A DNA stretch of 64,000 nt, taken from NCBI GenBank assembly GCA_049517675.1, contig JBEKRV010000031.1, positions 1 to 64,000 of the forward strand, given 5' to 3'. The notes beneath the pieces were generated by a model. The model saw only the letters and a list, made by a program, of their open reading frames with translations, did not search any database and was not told where the DNA came from. Positions 15,499 to 23,498 of the stretch are shown in pieces. The DNA comes from Bog-756 sp049517675. Lineage in GTDB: Bacteria > Actinomycetota > Acidimicrobiia > Acidimicrobiales > RAAP-2. The translations under genes and the position numbers were made by a program. The first letter of the stretch is position 1, and each line of letters opens with the position of its first letter.

Positions 15499-17286
15499 GT
15501 GCTCCCCATCGACCGCATCCGCAACTTCTCGATCATCAGCCACGTCGACCACGGCAAGTCGACGCTGTCCGACCGCATCCTCGAATTGACCGGGGCGGTC
15601 GACCCCCGCATGATGCGCGAGCAGTACCTCGACTCCATGGACATCGAGCGCGAGCGGGGCATCACCATCAAGGCCCAGAACGTCCGGGTGCCGTGGAGGG
15701 ACCACACCCTGCACCTCATCGACACCCCCGGCCACGTCGACTTCGGGTACGAGGTGAGCCGGTCGCTCGCCGCGTGCGAGGGTGCGGTGCTGCTCGTCGA
15801 CGCGTCGCAGGGCATCCAGGCCCAGACCCTGGCCAACTGCTACCAGGCCCTGGAGAACGATCTCGAGATCGTCGCCGTGCTCAACAAGATCGACCTGCCG
15901 GCCGCCGACCCCGAGCGGTGCGCGGCCGAGATCGAGCAGGTCCTCGGCATCGAGGCCTCGGGGATCATGCACATCTCGGCCAAGACCGGGGCGGGCGTCC
16001 CCGAGCTGCTCGATGCCGTCGTCGCCCGCATCCCGGCTCCCACCGGCGACCCGGGGGCTCCCCTGCGTGCCCTCATCTTCGACTCCGCCTACGACCAGTA
16101 CCGCGGCGTGGTCAGCTCCATCCGGGTGATGGACGGGACCCTGACCCGGACCGACCGGCTCCGCTTCATGCAGGCCGGCTCGAACCACGAGATCGAGGAG
16201 ATCGGCGTGCGCACACCGGCGACCGTACCGGTCGACGAGCTCGGACCCGGCGAGGTGGGTTACCTCATCGCCGGCATCAAGGACGTGGGCGGTGCCCGGT
16301 CCGGCGAGACGGTCACCACCGCCGCCCACCCCGCGCCGGTGGCCCTGCACGGCTACCGCGACCCGAAGCCCATGGTCTTCTGCGGGCTCTTCCCCATCGA
16401 CGGAGACGAGCTCCCCGACCTGCGCGATGCGCTCGAGAAGCTCCGGCTCAACGACGCCAGCTTCACCTACGAGCCGGAATCGTCCCGCGCCCTCGGGTTC
16501 GGCTTCCGGTGCGGCTTCCTCGGACTGCTGCACATGGAGATCGTGCGGGAGCGGCTCGAGCGCGAGTTCGACCTCTCGCTGATCGCCACCGCCCCTTCGG
16601 TGGCCTACCGGGCCTATCTGACCAACGGCACCGAGGTGGACGTCGACAATCCGAGCGAGCTCCCCGAGCCCGCGACCCTCGACCACGTCGACGAGCCCAT
16701 GCTGCGGGCCACGATCCTCACGCCGGCCGAGTACACCGGCTCGGTCATGGAGCTGTGCCAGGGCCGGCGGGCGGAGATGGTGAAGATGGACTACCTCTCC
16801 CCCGAACGGGTGGAGTTCGTCTACGTCATCCCGCTGGCCGAGGTGGTGGTCAACTTCTTCGACCAGCTGAAGAGCCGGACCAAGGGGTACGCCAGCCTCG
16901 ACTACGAGCCCGGCGGGTACGCCACCGCCGACCTGGTGAAGGTGGACCTGCTGATCAACCACGTCCCGGTCGACGCGTTCTCGACGATCGTCCACAAGTC
17001 GCAGGCCGACTACTACGGGCGCCGCATGGCCGACAAGTTGCGCGAGCTGATCCCGCGCCAGATGTTCGACGTCCCGATCCAGGCCGCCATCGGCGGCCGG
17101 GTCCTGGCCCGCGAGACGGTGAAGGCGCGTCGCAAGGACGTGCTGGCCAAGTGCTACGGGGGTGACATCACCCGCAAGCGCAAGCTGCTCGAGAAGCAGA
17201 AGGAGGGGAAGAAGAAGATGAAGAACATCGGCCGGGTCGAGGTCCCCCAGGAGGCCTTCGTCTCCGCGCTCAAGCTCGACGACTGA
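15499..17286 (+). CDS. lepA: Elongation factor 4 (back-translocating GTPase LepA)
   Basis: The 595-residue protein is the normal length for EF4. The GTPase domain has G1 SHVDHGKST near residue 15, G3 DTPGHVDF and G4 NKID. The C-terminal half has the FRCGFLGLLHMEIVRERLEREF block, and the unique C-terminal domain ends in the basic KRKLLEKQKEGKKKMKNIG tail. EF4 acts on stalled or mis-translocated ribosomes. The start is a GTG directly under a -10 element, and the gene appears monocistronic. Confidence 0.98.
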   Translation: MLPIDRIRNFSIISHVDHGKSTLSDRILELTGAVDPRMMREQYLDSMDIERERGITIKAQNVRVPWRDHTLHLIDTPGHVDFGYEVSRSLAACEGAVLLVDASQGIQAQTLANCYQALENDLEIVAVLNKIDLPAADPERCAAEIEQVLGIEASGIMHISAKTGAGVPELLDAVVARIPAPTGDPGAPLRALIFDSAYDQYRGVVSSIRVMDGTLTRTDRLRFMQAGSNHEIEEIGVRTPATVPVDELGPGEVGYLIAGIKDVGGARSGETVTTAAHPAPVALHGYRDPKPMVFCGLFPIDGDELPDLRDALEKLRLNDASFTYEPESSRALGFGFRCGFLGLLHMEIVRERLEREFDLSLIATAPSVAYRAYLTNGTEVDVDNPSELPEPATLDHVDEPMLRATILTPAEYTGSVMELCQGRRAEMVKMDYLSPERVEFVYVIPLAEVVVNFFDQLKSRTKGYASLDYEPGGYATADLVKVDLLINHVPVDAFSTIVHKSQADYYGRRMADKLRELIPRQMFDVPIQAAIGGRVLARETVKARRKDVLAKCYGGDITRKRKLLEKQKEGKKKMKNIGRVEVPQEAFVSALKLDD

Positions 17287-17344
17287 CCCGGATCCCCCCG
17301 TTCCGGCCACGCCACGGTCACCGGGGGCCTCCAGGCAACTCGGG

Positions 17345-17350
17345 TACGCT
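17345..17350 (+). promoter_or_regulatory. -10 element (TACGCT) before the flippase leader
   Basis: TACGCT ends nine bases before ATG 17360, the first codon of a nine-residue leader ORF. Confidence 0.5.
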
Positions 17351-17359
17351 GCGACGAGG

Positions 17360-17389
17360 ATGCGTCCCTCCGACCAGTGGCTGCCGTGA
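17360..17389 (+). CDS. Leader mini-ORF, 9 codons, coupled to flippase
   Basis: MRPSDQWLP starts where the transcript should start, and its TGA overlaps the flippase GTG (GTGA, 17386-17389). Support is positional only. Confidence 0.4.
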   Translation: MRPSDQWLP

Positions 17390-18948
17390 CCGCAGTGGAC
17401 GAGCCCTCCGCCAACGCCAGTCCCCGCCAGTTCCTGCGCAACGCGCTCTCGTCGTACGCCAACCTGGTCGTCGGGATCGCCCTCAGCCTGATCCTGACCC
17501 GGGTCCTCCTCCGCAACCTGGGCACCAGCACCTACGGCCTGTGGATCGTCCTGCTCACGATCGTCGGCTACCTGGCCCTGCTCGACGTCGGCGTGTCGAC
17601 CGCCGCAGTCCAGAGGGTGGCCCGCATGTCGGCGGTCGGCGACCAGGAGGGTCTGGCGAACGTCATCCGGACGGCGTCGATCTTCTTCTCCGTGTCGGGC
17701 GCCATCGCCGTGGCGGTCACCCTCGTCGTGGCGCCGTTCCTCTCGTCGATCGTCCACCTCGGATCGATCAACGGGAGGGTGGCGGGGACCACACTCGTCC
17801 TGCTCGGGATGATGATGGCGGTGAAGTTCGTCACCGGCGTGCCCAACGCCGTCCTCTTCGGTATCGGCCGGAGCGACCGGTCGGCCCAGATCAGCCTGGT
17901 CTCGATGTTCGTCACCCAGGTGGCGCAGCTGCTGGCGGTCCTGGCCGGGGGAGGGTTGATCTGGCTCGGTGTGGTCACCCTCGCCGGCAACGTGGTGACC
18001 TACGTCCTGACCCTGCTGCTCGTGCGGCGCCTGACCGGTCAGACGCTGCGGGTGGGCCACTTCCAGCGGGCCGTCCTCGTCGACCTGCTGTCGTTCGGCG
18101 GCAGGAACACGGTCATCGCCATCAGCGGGATGGTCTCGTTCAGCCTCGACGCGCTGATCATCGGCATCATCCTGCCCGTCGCCCAGGTGGCCCCGTACGA
18201 CATCGCCCTCAGCACGGCCAACCTGACCCGCAGCCTGACCACCTACGGGAGCGACCTGCTTCTCCCGACGTACACCCACTTCGAGAGCGTGAAGGACCCG
18301 GTCCGCCAGGCACGCCTGTTCTCGAGGTCGGTCATGGCCACGCTGGCCATCTCCCTCCCCATCCTGGTGGCGCTGGCCGCCTTCGGCGACCCGATCCTGA
18401 AGCTCTGGTTGGGCGACGTCCCGCCCAAGACCTACTCGATCATGATCGCCCTCGGCTTCGTCACCGCCCTCGAACTGCCGGGTCACCAGTGCTTCATCTT
18501 CCTGACCGGCGTGGGCCGCAACCAGCTCATGATGCGGTTGGCGGTGATCGGGGCCGTCGTCAACCTGGCCGGCAGCATCGCCTTCACCTTCCTGCTGGGA
18601 CCCATCGGACCGGCGATCGGCTCGCTTCCCGCCGTGCTGGTCATCAGCTTCACCGTCCTGCCCAACGTGGTGTGCCGCTACCTGGGCATCTCCTTCGGCC
18701 GCTACATCCGGGACGCGCTGGTGCCGGTGCTGCCGGCGATCGCCGTCGCGGGCCTCGTCGCGGTGGTACTGCTCGAGGTCTCCCCGGTGCGAGCAGGGGC
18801 ATCGGTCCTCCGGGGCGGGGTCCGGGGCCTGATCGAGGCGGCGCTCGTCGTGCTCGCGGCCTGGGCCGTCATGTTCGCCGTCGTCCTGCGCATCGAGCCC
18901 GACATCCGGGGCGTGATCCTCGCCAAACTGCGTCGCCGGGGCCGATGA
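17386..18948 (+). CDS. Polysaccharide flippase (MOP/Wzx-type membrane protein)
   Basis: The 520-residue protein has about 12-14 hydrophobic helices. Its N-terminal region LRNALSSYANLVVGIALSLILTRVLLRNLGTSTYGLWI is typical of Wzx/RfbX flippases of the MOP superfamily, which move lipid-linked oligosaccharides across the membrane. A second GTG at 17377 is in frame; 17386 is preferred because it overlaps the leader stop. Next come a double alpha/beta hydrolase and, convergently, a glycosyltransferase, which suggests a small surface-glycan locus. Confidence 0.88.
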   Translation: MTAVDEPSANASPRQFLRNALSSYANLVVGIALSLILTRVLLRNLGTSTYGLWIVLLTIVGYLALLDVGVSTAAVQRVARMSAVGDQEGLANVIRTASIFFSVSGAIAVAVTLVVAPFLSSIVHLGSINGRVAGTTLVLLGMMMAVKFVTGVPNAVLFGIGRSDRSAQISLVSMFVTQVAQLLAVLAGGGLIWLGVVTLAGNVVTYVLTLLLVRRLTGQTLRVGHFQRAVLVDLLSFGGRNTVIAISGMVSFSLDALIIGIILPVAQVAPYDIALSTANLTRSLTTYGSDLLLPTYTHFESVKDPVRQARLFSRSVMATLAISLPILVALAAFGDPILKLWLGDVPPKTYSIMIALGFVTALELPGHQCFIFLTGVGRNQLMMRLAVIGAVVNLAGSIAFTFLLGPIGPAIGSLPAVLVISFTVLPNVVCRYLGISFGRYIRDALVPVLPAIAVAGLVAVVLLEVSPVRAGASVLRGGVRGLIEAALVVLAAWAVMFAVVLRIEPDIRGVILAKLRRRGR

Positions 18949-18958
18949 CCGCCACGGC

Positions 18959-18964
18959 TACCAT
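18959..18964 (+). promoter_or_regulatory. -10 element (TACCAT) before hydrolase leader
   Basis: TACCAT ends eight bases before ATG 18973, which opens a 42-codon frame running into the hydrolase start. Confidence 0.45.
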
Positions 18965-18972
18965 CGTCTTCG

Positions 18973-19101
18973 ATGTCCACCGCCCGATCGCGACGTAGCC
19001 CCGGCCCCTGTGTCCCCGGGGCCACGGGGCGCCGTCGGACCGGGCACGAGCCCCGCCGGGCCCGTGACAGGGGGCCGGGTGCCGGACGGGCCGATGGCTG
19101 A
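18973..19101 (+). CDS. Small upstream ORF, 42 codons, overlapping hydrolase start
   Basis: This Arg/Pro/Gly-rich frame starts at a leaderless position and ends in TGA at 19099-19101, overlapping the hydrolase ATG (19094) by eight bases. Composition looks like generic GC-rich sequence, so a coupling role is more plausible than a functional peptide. Confidence 0.3.
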   Translation: MSTARSRRSPGPCVPGATGRRRTGHEPRRARDRGPGAGRADG

Positions 19102-20911
19102 GCGTCAGAGGATCCCCACCTGGTTCGGCCCCGAGGACCGACCGCTCTTCGGGTGGATCCACGTACCCGACCACCCGACGGGACGGGGCGTCGTGCTGTG
19201 CCCGTCGATCGGGCTGGAGGGAGAGGCCAGCCAGTTCGCCTACCGCCCCTTGGCCGAGGGGCTGTGCGACGACGGCTGCGTAGTGCTGAGGTTCGACTAC
19301 CACGGGACGGGGGACTCGACGGGACTCCTCTCGGAGCCGGGCCGGCTGTCCGAGTGGATCGCCGACATCGCGGCGGGCATGGCCTTCCTCCGTGCGGCCG
19401 GCGTCACCCGGATGCACCTGGTCGGGGCGCGACTCGGTGCGGCACTGGCCGCCCGGGCGGCCGCGGAGGACGGCGACCTGGAGTCGTTGACCCTCTGGTA
19501 CCCGTGGACCAGGGGGAGCCAGTTCCTGCGCTACCAGCGGGCGCTGCGGCGGCTGTACGCGGTGGGCGACGACTCCGGTGCCCGAGCGGGCGAGACCGAG
19601 ATCCCCGGTTTCGTCCTCGACGCCGCCACCACCGCCGACCTGAAGGAGCTCGACACGGCGAAGGGCGAACTCGGACTTCCCGGATCGGTCCTGGTGATCG
19701 ACGCCGGTGACCCCGGGACGGCCGAGGTGACGCGACCCGAATTCGGCCCGCCGTGGGCCGTCCGGCGCACGGGCACCGGTACCGACGCATTGTTCGGCGT
19801 GGAGTTGATGCGGGCCACCGTGTCCGACGAGGACCTCGCCACGATCCGGTCGTTCATCCTCGCCAGCCCCGCCGACGACGATCCGGTGACGATCAGTCCG
19901 ACCGTGCGCACCATCGCGCGGGTCGACGCACCCGGTGGGCTCCCGGTGATCGAGCGCCCGGTCTTCTTCGGGGACGCGGGACTCTTCGGGATCCTGGCAG
20001 AGCCCGAGGACGTGTCGCAGGTGCCGGTCCGTCCGGGCCCGCGGGTGCGTACGACGCGGGGCCCGGTGCCGGAGTTCGGTGCCGCGCTGTTCCTCAATGC
20101 CGGGAGCCTCCACCACGTCGGGCCGGGCCGCCAGTGGGTGGAATTGAGCCGGAAGTGGGCGGCGGCCGGCATCCGATGCCTGCGCATGGACCTGGGCGGC
20201 ATCGGTGAGAGTCCGGCCTCGGGGCCGGAGGGGATCCTGTCGAGCTATCCGCCCAGTGCACGCGACGACGTGGCCGAGGGTGTGCGCTTCCTGTCGCCGG
20301 ACGATCCGAAGCAGGTTCTGCTGCTCGGACTCTGTGCCGGCGCCTATCACTCGCTGCTGGCCGCTCCCTCCACCGGGGTCGGTGGTGTGGCCGTCCTCAA
20401 CCCGTTGCGGATGCCCTCATCGGATTCGAGTTCGGAGGCGATGGGCGACCTCATCGACGGTATGCCGAGCGGCGACTGGAGCGACTTCGAGGACCTCATG
20501 CAGAAGATGGACGCCGGGGTCCCTCCGCACCGCTTCCTCGGCGGCCTGCGCGACAGGGGCGTCTTCACACCGGTGGTGCAGCGCCTGCCCGATCGGGTGT
20601 GGTGGGCGGCCCGACTGGGCAAGGGCGGAAGGGACCCCGTGGACTCGCTGCAGCGGGTCGTCGACGGCGGGGCATCGCTGTTCGTCGTGCTCGGCCCGGA
20701 CGAGTGGTCCGGCATCGGGAGGGGACGCACGCACGAGCTCCGGCGCCTGACCCGGTCCGGGGTGTTCGCCATCACCTTCGTGCCGACGCTCGACCACAGC
20801 TTCCACGTGGCCAGCGGGCGCAAGGACGCACTGGTGGTGCTCGACGAGTGGGTGCTCGGAACGGGAACCGGCGGACCGGCGACACCGAGGGGGACCCGGA
20901 CGATCTCCTGA
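19094..20911 (+). CDS. Tandem alpha/beta-hydrolase-fold protein lacking Ser nucleophiles
   Basis: The 605-residue protein contains two alpha/beta-hydrolase domains. The first (about 15-265) has VVLCPSIGLEGE, FDYHGTGDS and, at the nucleophile elbow, G111-A-R-L-G115, where Ser is replaced by Arg. The second (about 285-600) has FLNAGSLHHVGPGRQWVELS, MDLGGIGES and the elbow G412-L-C-A-G416 with Cys in place of Ser, plus a C-terminal DHSFH. The LR-type elbow recalls hydrolases associated with exopolysaccharide and exosortase loci. ATG 19094 was chosen by start of homology-like sequence; a GTG-initiated longer form from 19010 is possible. It follows the flippase, so polymer acyl modification is a reasonable guess. 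Confidence 0.75.
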   Translation: MAERQRIPTWFGPEDRPLFGWIHVPDHPTGRGVVLCPSIGLEGEASQFAYRPLAEGLCDDGCVVLRFDYHGTGDSTGLLSEPGRLSEWIADIAAGMAFLRAAGVTRMHLVGARLGAALAARAAAEDGDLESLTLWYPWTRGSQFLRYQRALRRLYAVGDDSGARAGETEIPGFVLDAATTADLKELDTAKGELGLPGSVLVIDAGDPGTAEVTRPEFGPPWAVRRTGTGTDALFGVELMRATVSDEDLATIRSFILASPADDDPVTISPTVRTIARVDAPGGLPVIERPVFFGDAGLFGILAEPEDVSQVPVRPGPRVRTTRGPVPEFGAALFLNAGSLHHVGPGRQWVELSRKWAAAGIRCLRMDLGGIGESPASGPEGILSSYPPSARDDVAEGVRFLSPDDPKQVLLLGLCAGAYHSLLAAPSTGVGGVAVLNPLRMPSSDSSSEAMGDLIDGMPSGDWSDFEDLMQKMDAGVPPHRFLGGLRDRGVFTPVVQRLPDRVWWAARLGKGGRDPVDSLQRVVDGGASLFVVLGPDEWSGIGRGRTHELRRLTRSGVFAITFVPTLDHSFHVASGRKDALVVLDEWVLGTGTGGPATPRGTRTIS

Positions 20912-20946
20912 TCGGGGAGCGGTCGACCGCGGTCGGAGCGGGCCGG

Positions 20947-21996
20947 CTACGCGTACGACTGCCAGATGGTGGCGTGGGCCTGCAGGCTCCGCTGCCAGGT
21001 GAACTCGGCGGCCCGGCGGCGGCCCCGGTCCACCATGTCCGCGGTGTCCGGACCGGCGGCCAGTGCGGCCTCCAGCCCGAGGGCCAGGCTGCGGCCGTCG
21101 GGCTCGACGAGATACGCGGCGTCGCCGCAGACCTCGGGCAGCGAGCTCCGACGTGTGGCCACCACCGGGACGCCGACGGCCATGCCCTCGAGCGCGGGCA
21201 GACCGAACCCCTCGTACAGCGAGGGCACCACCACCGCGGACGCGGCGGCCATGACGCCCCGGGCCGTGGCGTCGTCGACCCACCCGGTGCGGACCGTCCC
21301 CGGCAGGGGGGCGAAGAGGCGGTCGCGACGTTCGTTCGTCGGCCCCATCAGGACCAACGTGACCTCGGGGTGGTCCTGATGGACGAGGGTCCAGGCCTCG
21401 GCCAGCCCGGCCAGGTTCTTCCGGTCGGTGCACCCTCCGGCGTGCAGCACGAACGGCGCGCGGATCCCGAGGGAGCGGAGGCGATCCTCGGACAGCGGCA
21501 CCGCGGTCCGGAATTCCGGACCCACGCCGAGGGGGATGGTGACGGTCTCGGAGACCCCCAGCGTCTCGGTCACCTCCTCGGCGGAGAAGTCGGAGGGGCA
21601 GATCACCACGTCGGCCCGTCGCGCGCTGGCTGCGGCGTCCGAGGACGGGTGACCCTCGTCGGGGAAGCGCCAGGGCACGACGTCGAGGATGGTGAGGATC
21701 TCCGGATGCGGAGCCGGCGGCAGCCGGAGGTCGAGCCGGTGGACGATGTCGTACTTGCGGTAGAGCAGGCGTCCGATGGCGCTGCGGACGGACGAGGAGG
21801 AGCTGGTGAAGACGAACGAGGGGATCCGGGCGTCCGCCGGTGTCGTCGCCCGCAGGGAGGTGATCTCGAAGTGGTCCACCTCCCATGGGCTCCCGTCGAG
21901 AGCGGCGGCGGCCCCGCCGACCAGCTCGCGCTCGTAGACCTGCTGCCCCATCGCCTCTTCGACCGCGATGGTGGCGAGCGCCAATCGGGTCGTCAC
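20947..21996 (-). CDS. Glycosyltransferase family 4-type (GT-B)
   Basis: The 349-residue protein has the GT-B fold of GT4 enzymes: N-terminal domain with a DIVHRLDLRLP segment, then the C-terminal donor domain with VLHAGGCTDRKNLAGLAEAW, and the E-x7-E nucleotide-sugar motif in PSLYEGFGLPALEG. It probably transfers a hexose or mannose to a surface glycan or lipid. GTG 21996 is the first plausible start; an ATG at 22092 in frame would add an Arg/Pro-rich extension unlike the family. The upstream 80 bp contain two chained mini-ORFs. It is convergent with the double hydrolase. Confidence 0.85.
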   Translation of the reverse strand: MTTRLALATIAVEEAMGQQVYERELVGGAAAALDGSPWEVDHFEITSLRATTPADARIPSFVFTSSSSSVRSAIGRLLYRKYDIVHRLDLRLPPAPHPEILTILDVVPWRFPDEGHPSSDAAASARRADVVICPSDFSAEEVTETLGVSETVTIPLGVGPEFRTAVPLSEDRLRSLGIRAPFVLHAGGCTDRKNLAGLAEAWTLVHQDHPEVTLVLMGPTNERRDRLFAPLPGTVRTGWVDDATARGVMAAASAVVVPSLYEGFGLPALEGMAVGVPVVATRRSSLPEVCGDAAYLVEPDGRSLALGLEAALAAGPDTADMVDRGRRRAAEFTWQRSLQAHATIWQSYA

Positions 21997-22066
21997 CGGA
22001 GGACGGTCCCCGGATCGGGGCGAGCCGTCACTGGGCCCGCGTCGTCGATGAGGCGCACTGGGGCAT
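21993..22066 (-). CDS. Two chained leader mini-ORFs before the glycosyltransferase
   Basis: ATG 22066 opens MPQCASSTTRAQ, whose TGA overlaps a GTG at 22031 (GTGA). That opens MTARPDPGTVLR, whose TGA overlaps the glycosyltransferase GTG at 21996 (GTGA). A -10 TACACT ends five bases before the first ATG. Confidence 0.4.
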
Positions 22067-22071
22067 GGCCG

Positions 22072-22077
22072 AGTGTA
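22072..22077 (-). promoter_or_regulatory. -10 element (TACACT), leftward
   Basis: Read leftward, TACACT precedes ATG 22066 by five bases, placing the predicted start of transcription at the first mini-ORF. Confidence 0.45.
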
Positions 22078-22150
22078 GCGTCCGCCCTCCACCTGCCATC
22101 ACGCCCCGGGCAGTGCGCGGGGCCGAACCCGGTGCTCGCGACCGGTGCCG

Positions 22151-22561
22151 TCAGTCGGCGGCGGTCGGTCCCTCGGGACCGGTGGACGGCGGCTGACGGA
22201 TGACGGCGACGGTGTTCGTCGGGTCGTCGGGGTCGAAGTGGAGGGTGATCATGGCATCGGGGTCCTCGGGCTCACCCGGCGCCTCCATGACGAAGGCGGG
22301 CAGCTGGCGCTTCTCCTCCAGTGCGTGCTGGAGTCCGAGGGCGATGCCGGACAGGACGGCGCCGGTCGCCGACCGCTTCATCCAATTGCTGAAGCGGAGC
22401 GGGTCGTGGGGGTCGCCGTCGTCGGCATCGCCTTCCGTGTCGCCGTCGTCGGCATCGCCTTCCGTGTCGCCGTCGTCGGCATCGCCGATCCCCTCCGGCG
22501 CGACCTCCTCCCCGGGCACCGAGTCGGCGTCTCCGGGATGCGATCCCGGGGTGATGTCCAC
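22151..22561 (-). CDS. Uncharacterised acidic protein with DADDGDTEG repeats
   Basis: The 136-residue protein begins at GTG 22561 (MDITPGSHPG), seven bases below a -10 TACCGT and without a Shine-Dalgarno. Residues about 30-55 are nearly perfect copies of DADDGDTEG. The C-terminal part (SNWMKRSATGAVLSGIALGLQHALEEKRQLPAFVMEAPGEP...) is a compact domain with one amphipathic or short hydrophobic helix. Small actinobacterial proteins with a similar C-terminal block exist, but I cannot name the family. It is divergent from the DtxR-type regulator. Confidence 0.7.
   Translation of the reverse strand: MDITPGSHPGDADSVPGEEVAPEGIGDADDGDTEGDADDGDTEGDADDGDPHDPLRFSNWMKRSATGAVLSGIALGLQHALEEKRQLPAFVMEAPGEPEDPDAMITLHFDPDDPTNTVAVIRQPPSTGPEGPTAAD
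22412..22486. repeat. 27-bp in-frame tandem repeat
   Basis: Two full 27-bp units (22412-22438, 22439-22465) and a 21-bp partial copy encode the DADDGDTEG repeats of the overlapping gene on the minus strand. Near identity at DNA level points to recent expansion. Confidence 0.9.
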
Positions 22562-22568
22562 GGGCTCC

Positions 22569-22574
22569 ACGGTA
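22569..22574 (-). promoter_or_regulatory. -10 element (TACCGT), leaderless layout
   Basis: Read leftward, TACCGT is seven bases from the GTG at 22561. It decides the start chosen for the repeat protein among several in-frame GTGs. Confidence 0.55.
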
Positions 22575-22732
22575 CCGTCCCTCACCGCTGCCGCGGCCGC
22601 GTCCGTGGCCACCCGGGGCACCCGGCCCCGCCCGGGATGCGGTGCCGCTGGAGTGGGCACGGGTCGGGTCCGCCGCCCCGCGGCCGACCTCCACGACCCA
22701 CGGACTCCGGAGCGGTCCCATCGGCCGTGCCG

Positions 22733-22738
22733 TAGGAT
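22733..22738 (+). promoter_or_regulatory. -10 element (TAGGAT), leaderless layout
   Basis: TAGGAT ends six bases before the GTG at 22745 of the DtxR-type regulator; no Shine-Dalgarno is present. Confidence 0.55.
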
Positions 22739-22744
22739 CGCAGT

Positions 22745-23404
22745 GTGCTTGACCGCTTCCATCCCCCGGTCGAGGAGTACCTCGAGACGATCTTCGCCCT
22801 CGAGGAGGAGGGGATCCCGGTGATCCAGGCCCGCCTGGCCGAGCGGCTGGGCAAGGCGGCACCGTCGGTCTCGGAGATGCTCGACCGGCTCGAGGCGGAG
22901 GGGTTGATCACCCGCAGCGCCCGGCGCATCGCCATGACGCCCGAGGGCACCGCGCTGGCCGAGGGGGTGGTCCGCAAGCACCGGCTGGCCGAGCGACTGC
23001 TCGTCGACATCATCGGGCTCGACTGGGACAAGGCCCATATCGAGGCCGGCCGGTGGGAGCACGTGATCTCGGACGACGTGGAGGCCCGCCTGGTGGTGCT
23101 GTTGGACAATCCGACCACGTGCCCCCACGGCAACCCCATACCCGGGGTGGCGTCCGACGGCGCGACCCAACGGCGCCTGGCCGAGGCCCAGCCGGGGGAC
23201 CGGGTCCGCCTCGTGCGGATCACCGAGAGCGTGGAGCACGAGGCCGACTCCCTCACCTACCTGGGTGACAACGGGCTCCGGCCGGGAACGACCGCCGTCG
23301 TCCAGTCTCGTGCTCCGGACGGGACCCTCACCCTGGTCATGGGGGATGCGGCCATCGCCCTCGGTCCGGCCATGACCGAGCGCATGTTCATCGCCAGCGC
23401 CTGA
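22745..23404 (+). CDS. DtxR/IdeR-family metal-dependent regulator with altered ligands
   Basis: The 219-residue protein aligns with DtxR and IdeR along its length: winged helix (residues 1-70), dimerisation/metal domain (RKHRLAERLLVDIIGLD, about 77-93) and a C-terminal SH3-like domain. Ancillary-site residues H79, E83 and H98 and primary-site E105/H106 are present. DtxR Met10 is replaced by Glu11 and DtxR Cys102 by Gly102. A Glu at the first position resembles the Asp8 of manganese regulator MntR. It probably senses a divalent metal, but iron specificity should not be assumed. It is monocistronic and leaderless-type. Confidence 0.9.
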   Translation: MLDRFHPPVEEYLETIFALEEEGIPVIQARLAERLGKAAPSVSEMLDRLEAEGLITRSARRIAMTPEGTALAEGVVRKHRLAERLLVDIIGLDWDKAHIEAGRWEHVISDDVEARLVVLLDNPTTCPHGNPIPGVASDGATQRRLAEAQPGDRVRLVRITESVEHEADSLTYLGDNGLRPGTTAVVQSRAPDGTLTLVMGDAAIALGPAMTERMFIASA

Positions 23405-23405
23405 C

Positions 23406-23440
23406 CGGGCGGACACCGGGCCCGGTGCCCGCGCCGCCCG
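23406..23440 (+). terminator. Possible terminator after the DtxR-type gene
   Basis: CGGGCGG (23406-23412) can pair with CCGCCCG (23434-23440) around an inner CACCGGG/CCCGGTG hairpin. No T-run follows. Confidence 0.35.
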
Positions 23441-23469
23441 CGGCGGGTGGGGTGGTCGGCCGAACGGGG

Positions 23470-23496
23470 TCAGCACTCACTAGAGTGGAGTGCCAA
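23470..23496. promoter_or_regulatory. CIRCE operator (HrcA-binding site) over the hrcA -10
   Basis: TCAGCACTC-N9-GAGTGCCAA closely matches the CIRCE consensus TTAGCACTC-N9-GAGTGCTAA. The spacer contains the -10 TAGAGT (23481-23486), so bound HrcA would occlude RNA polymerase and autoregulate hrcA-dnaJ-rsmE. Confidence 0.9.
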
Positions 23497-23498
23497 CA

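Noticed and set aside
14167..18486. Very long open frame on the minus strand across P450, lepA and flippase
   Set aside because: It is antisense to three well-supported genes and is His/Gly/Arg/Pro-rich, typical of shadow frames in GC-rich DNA.
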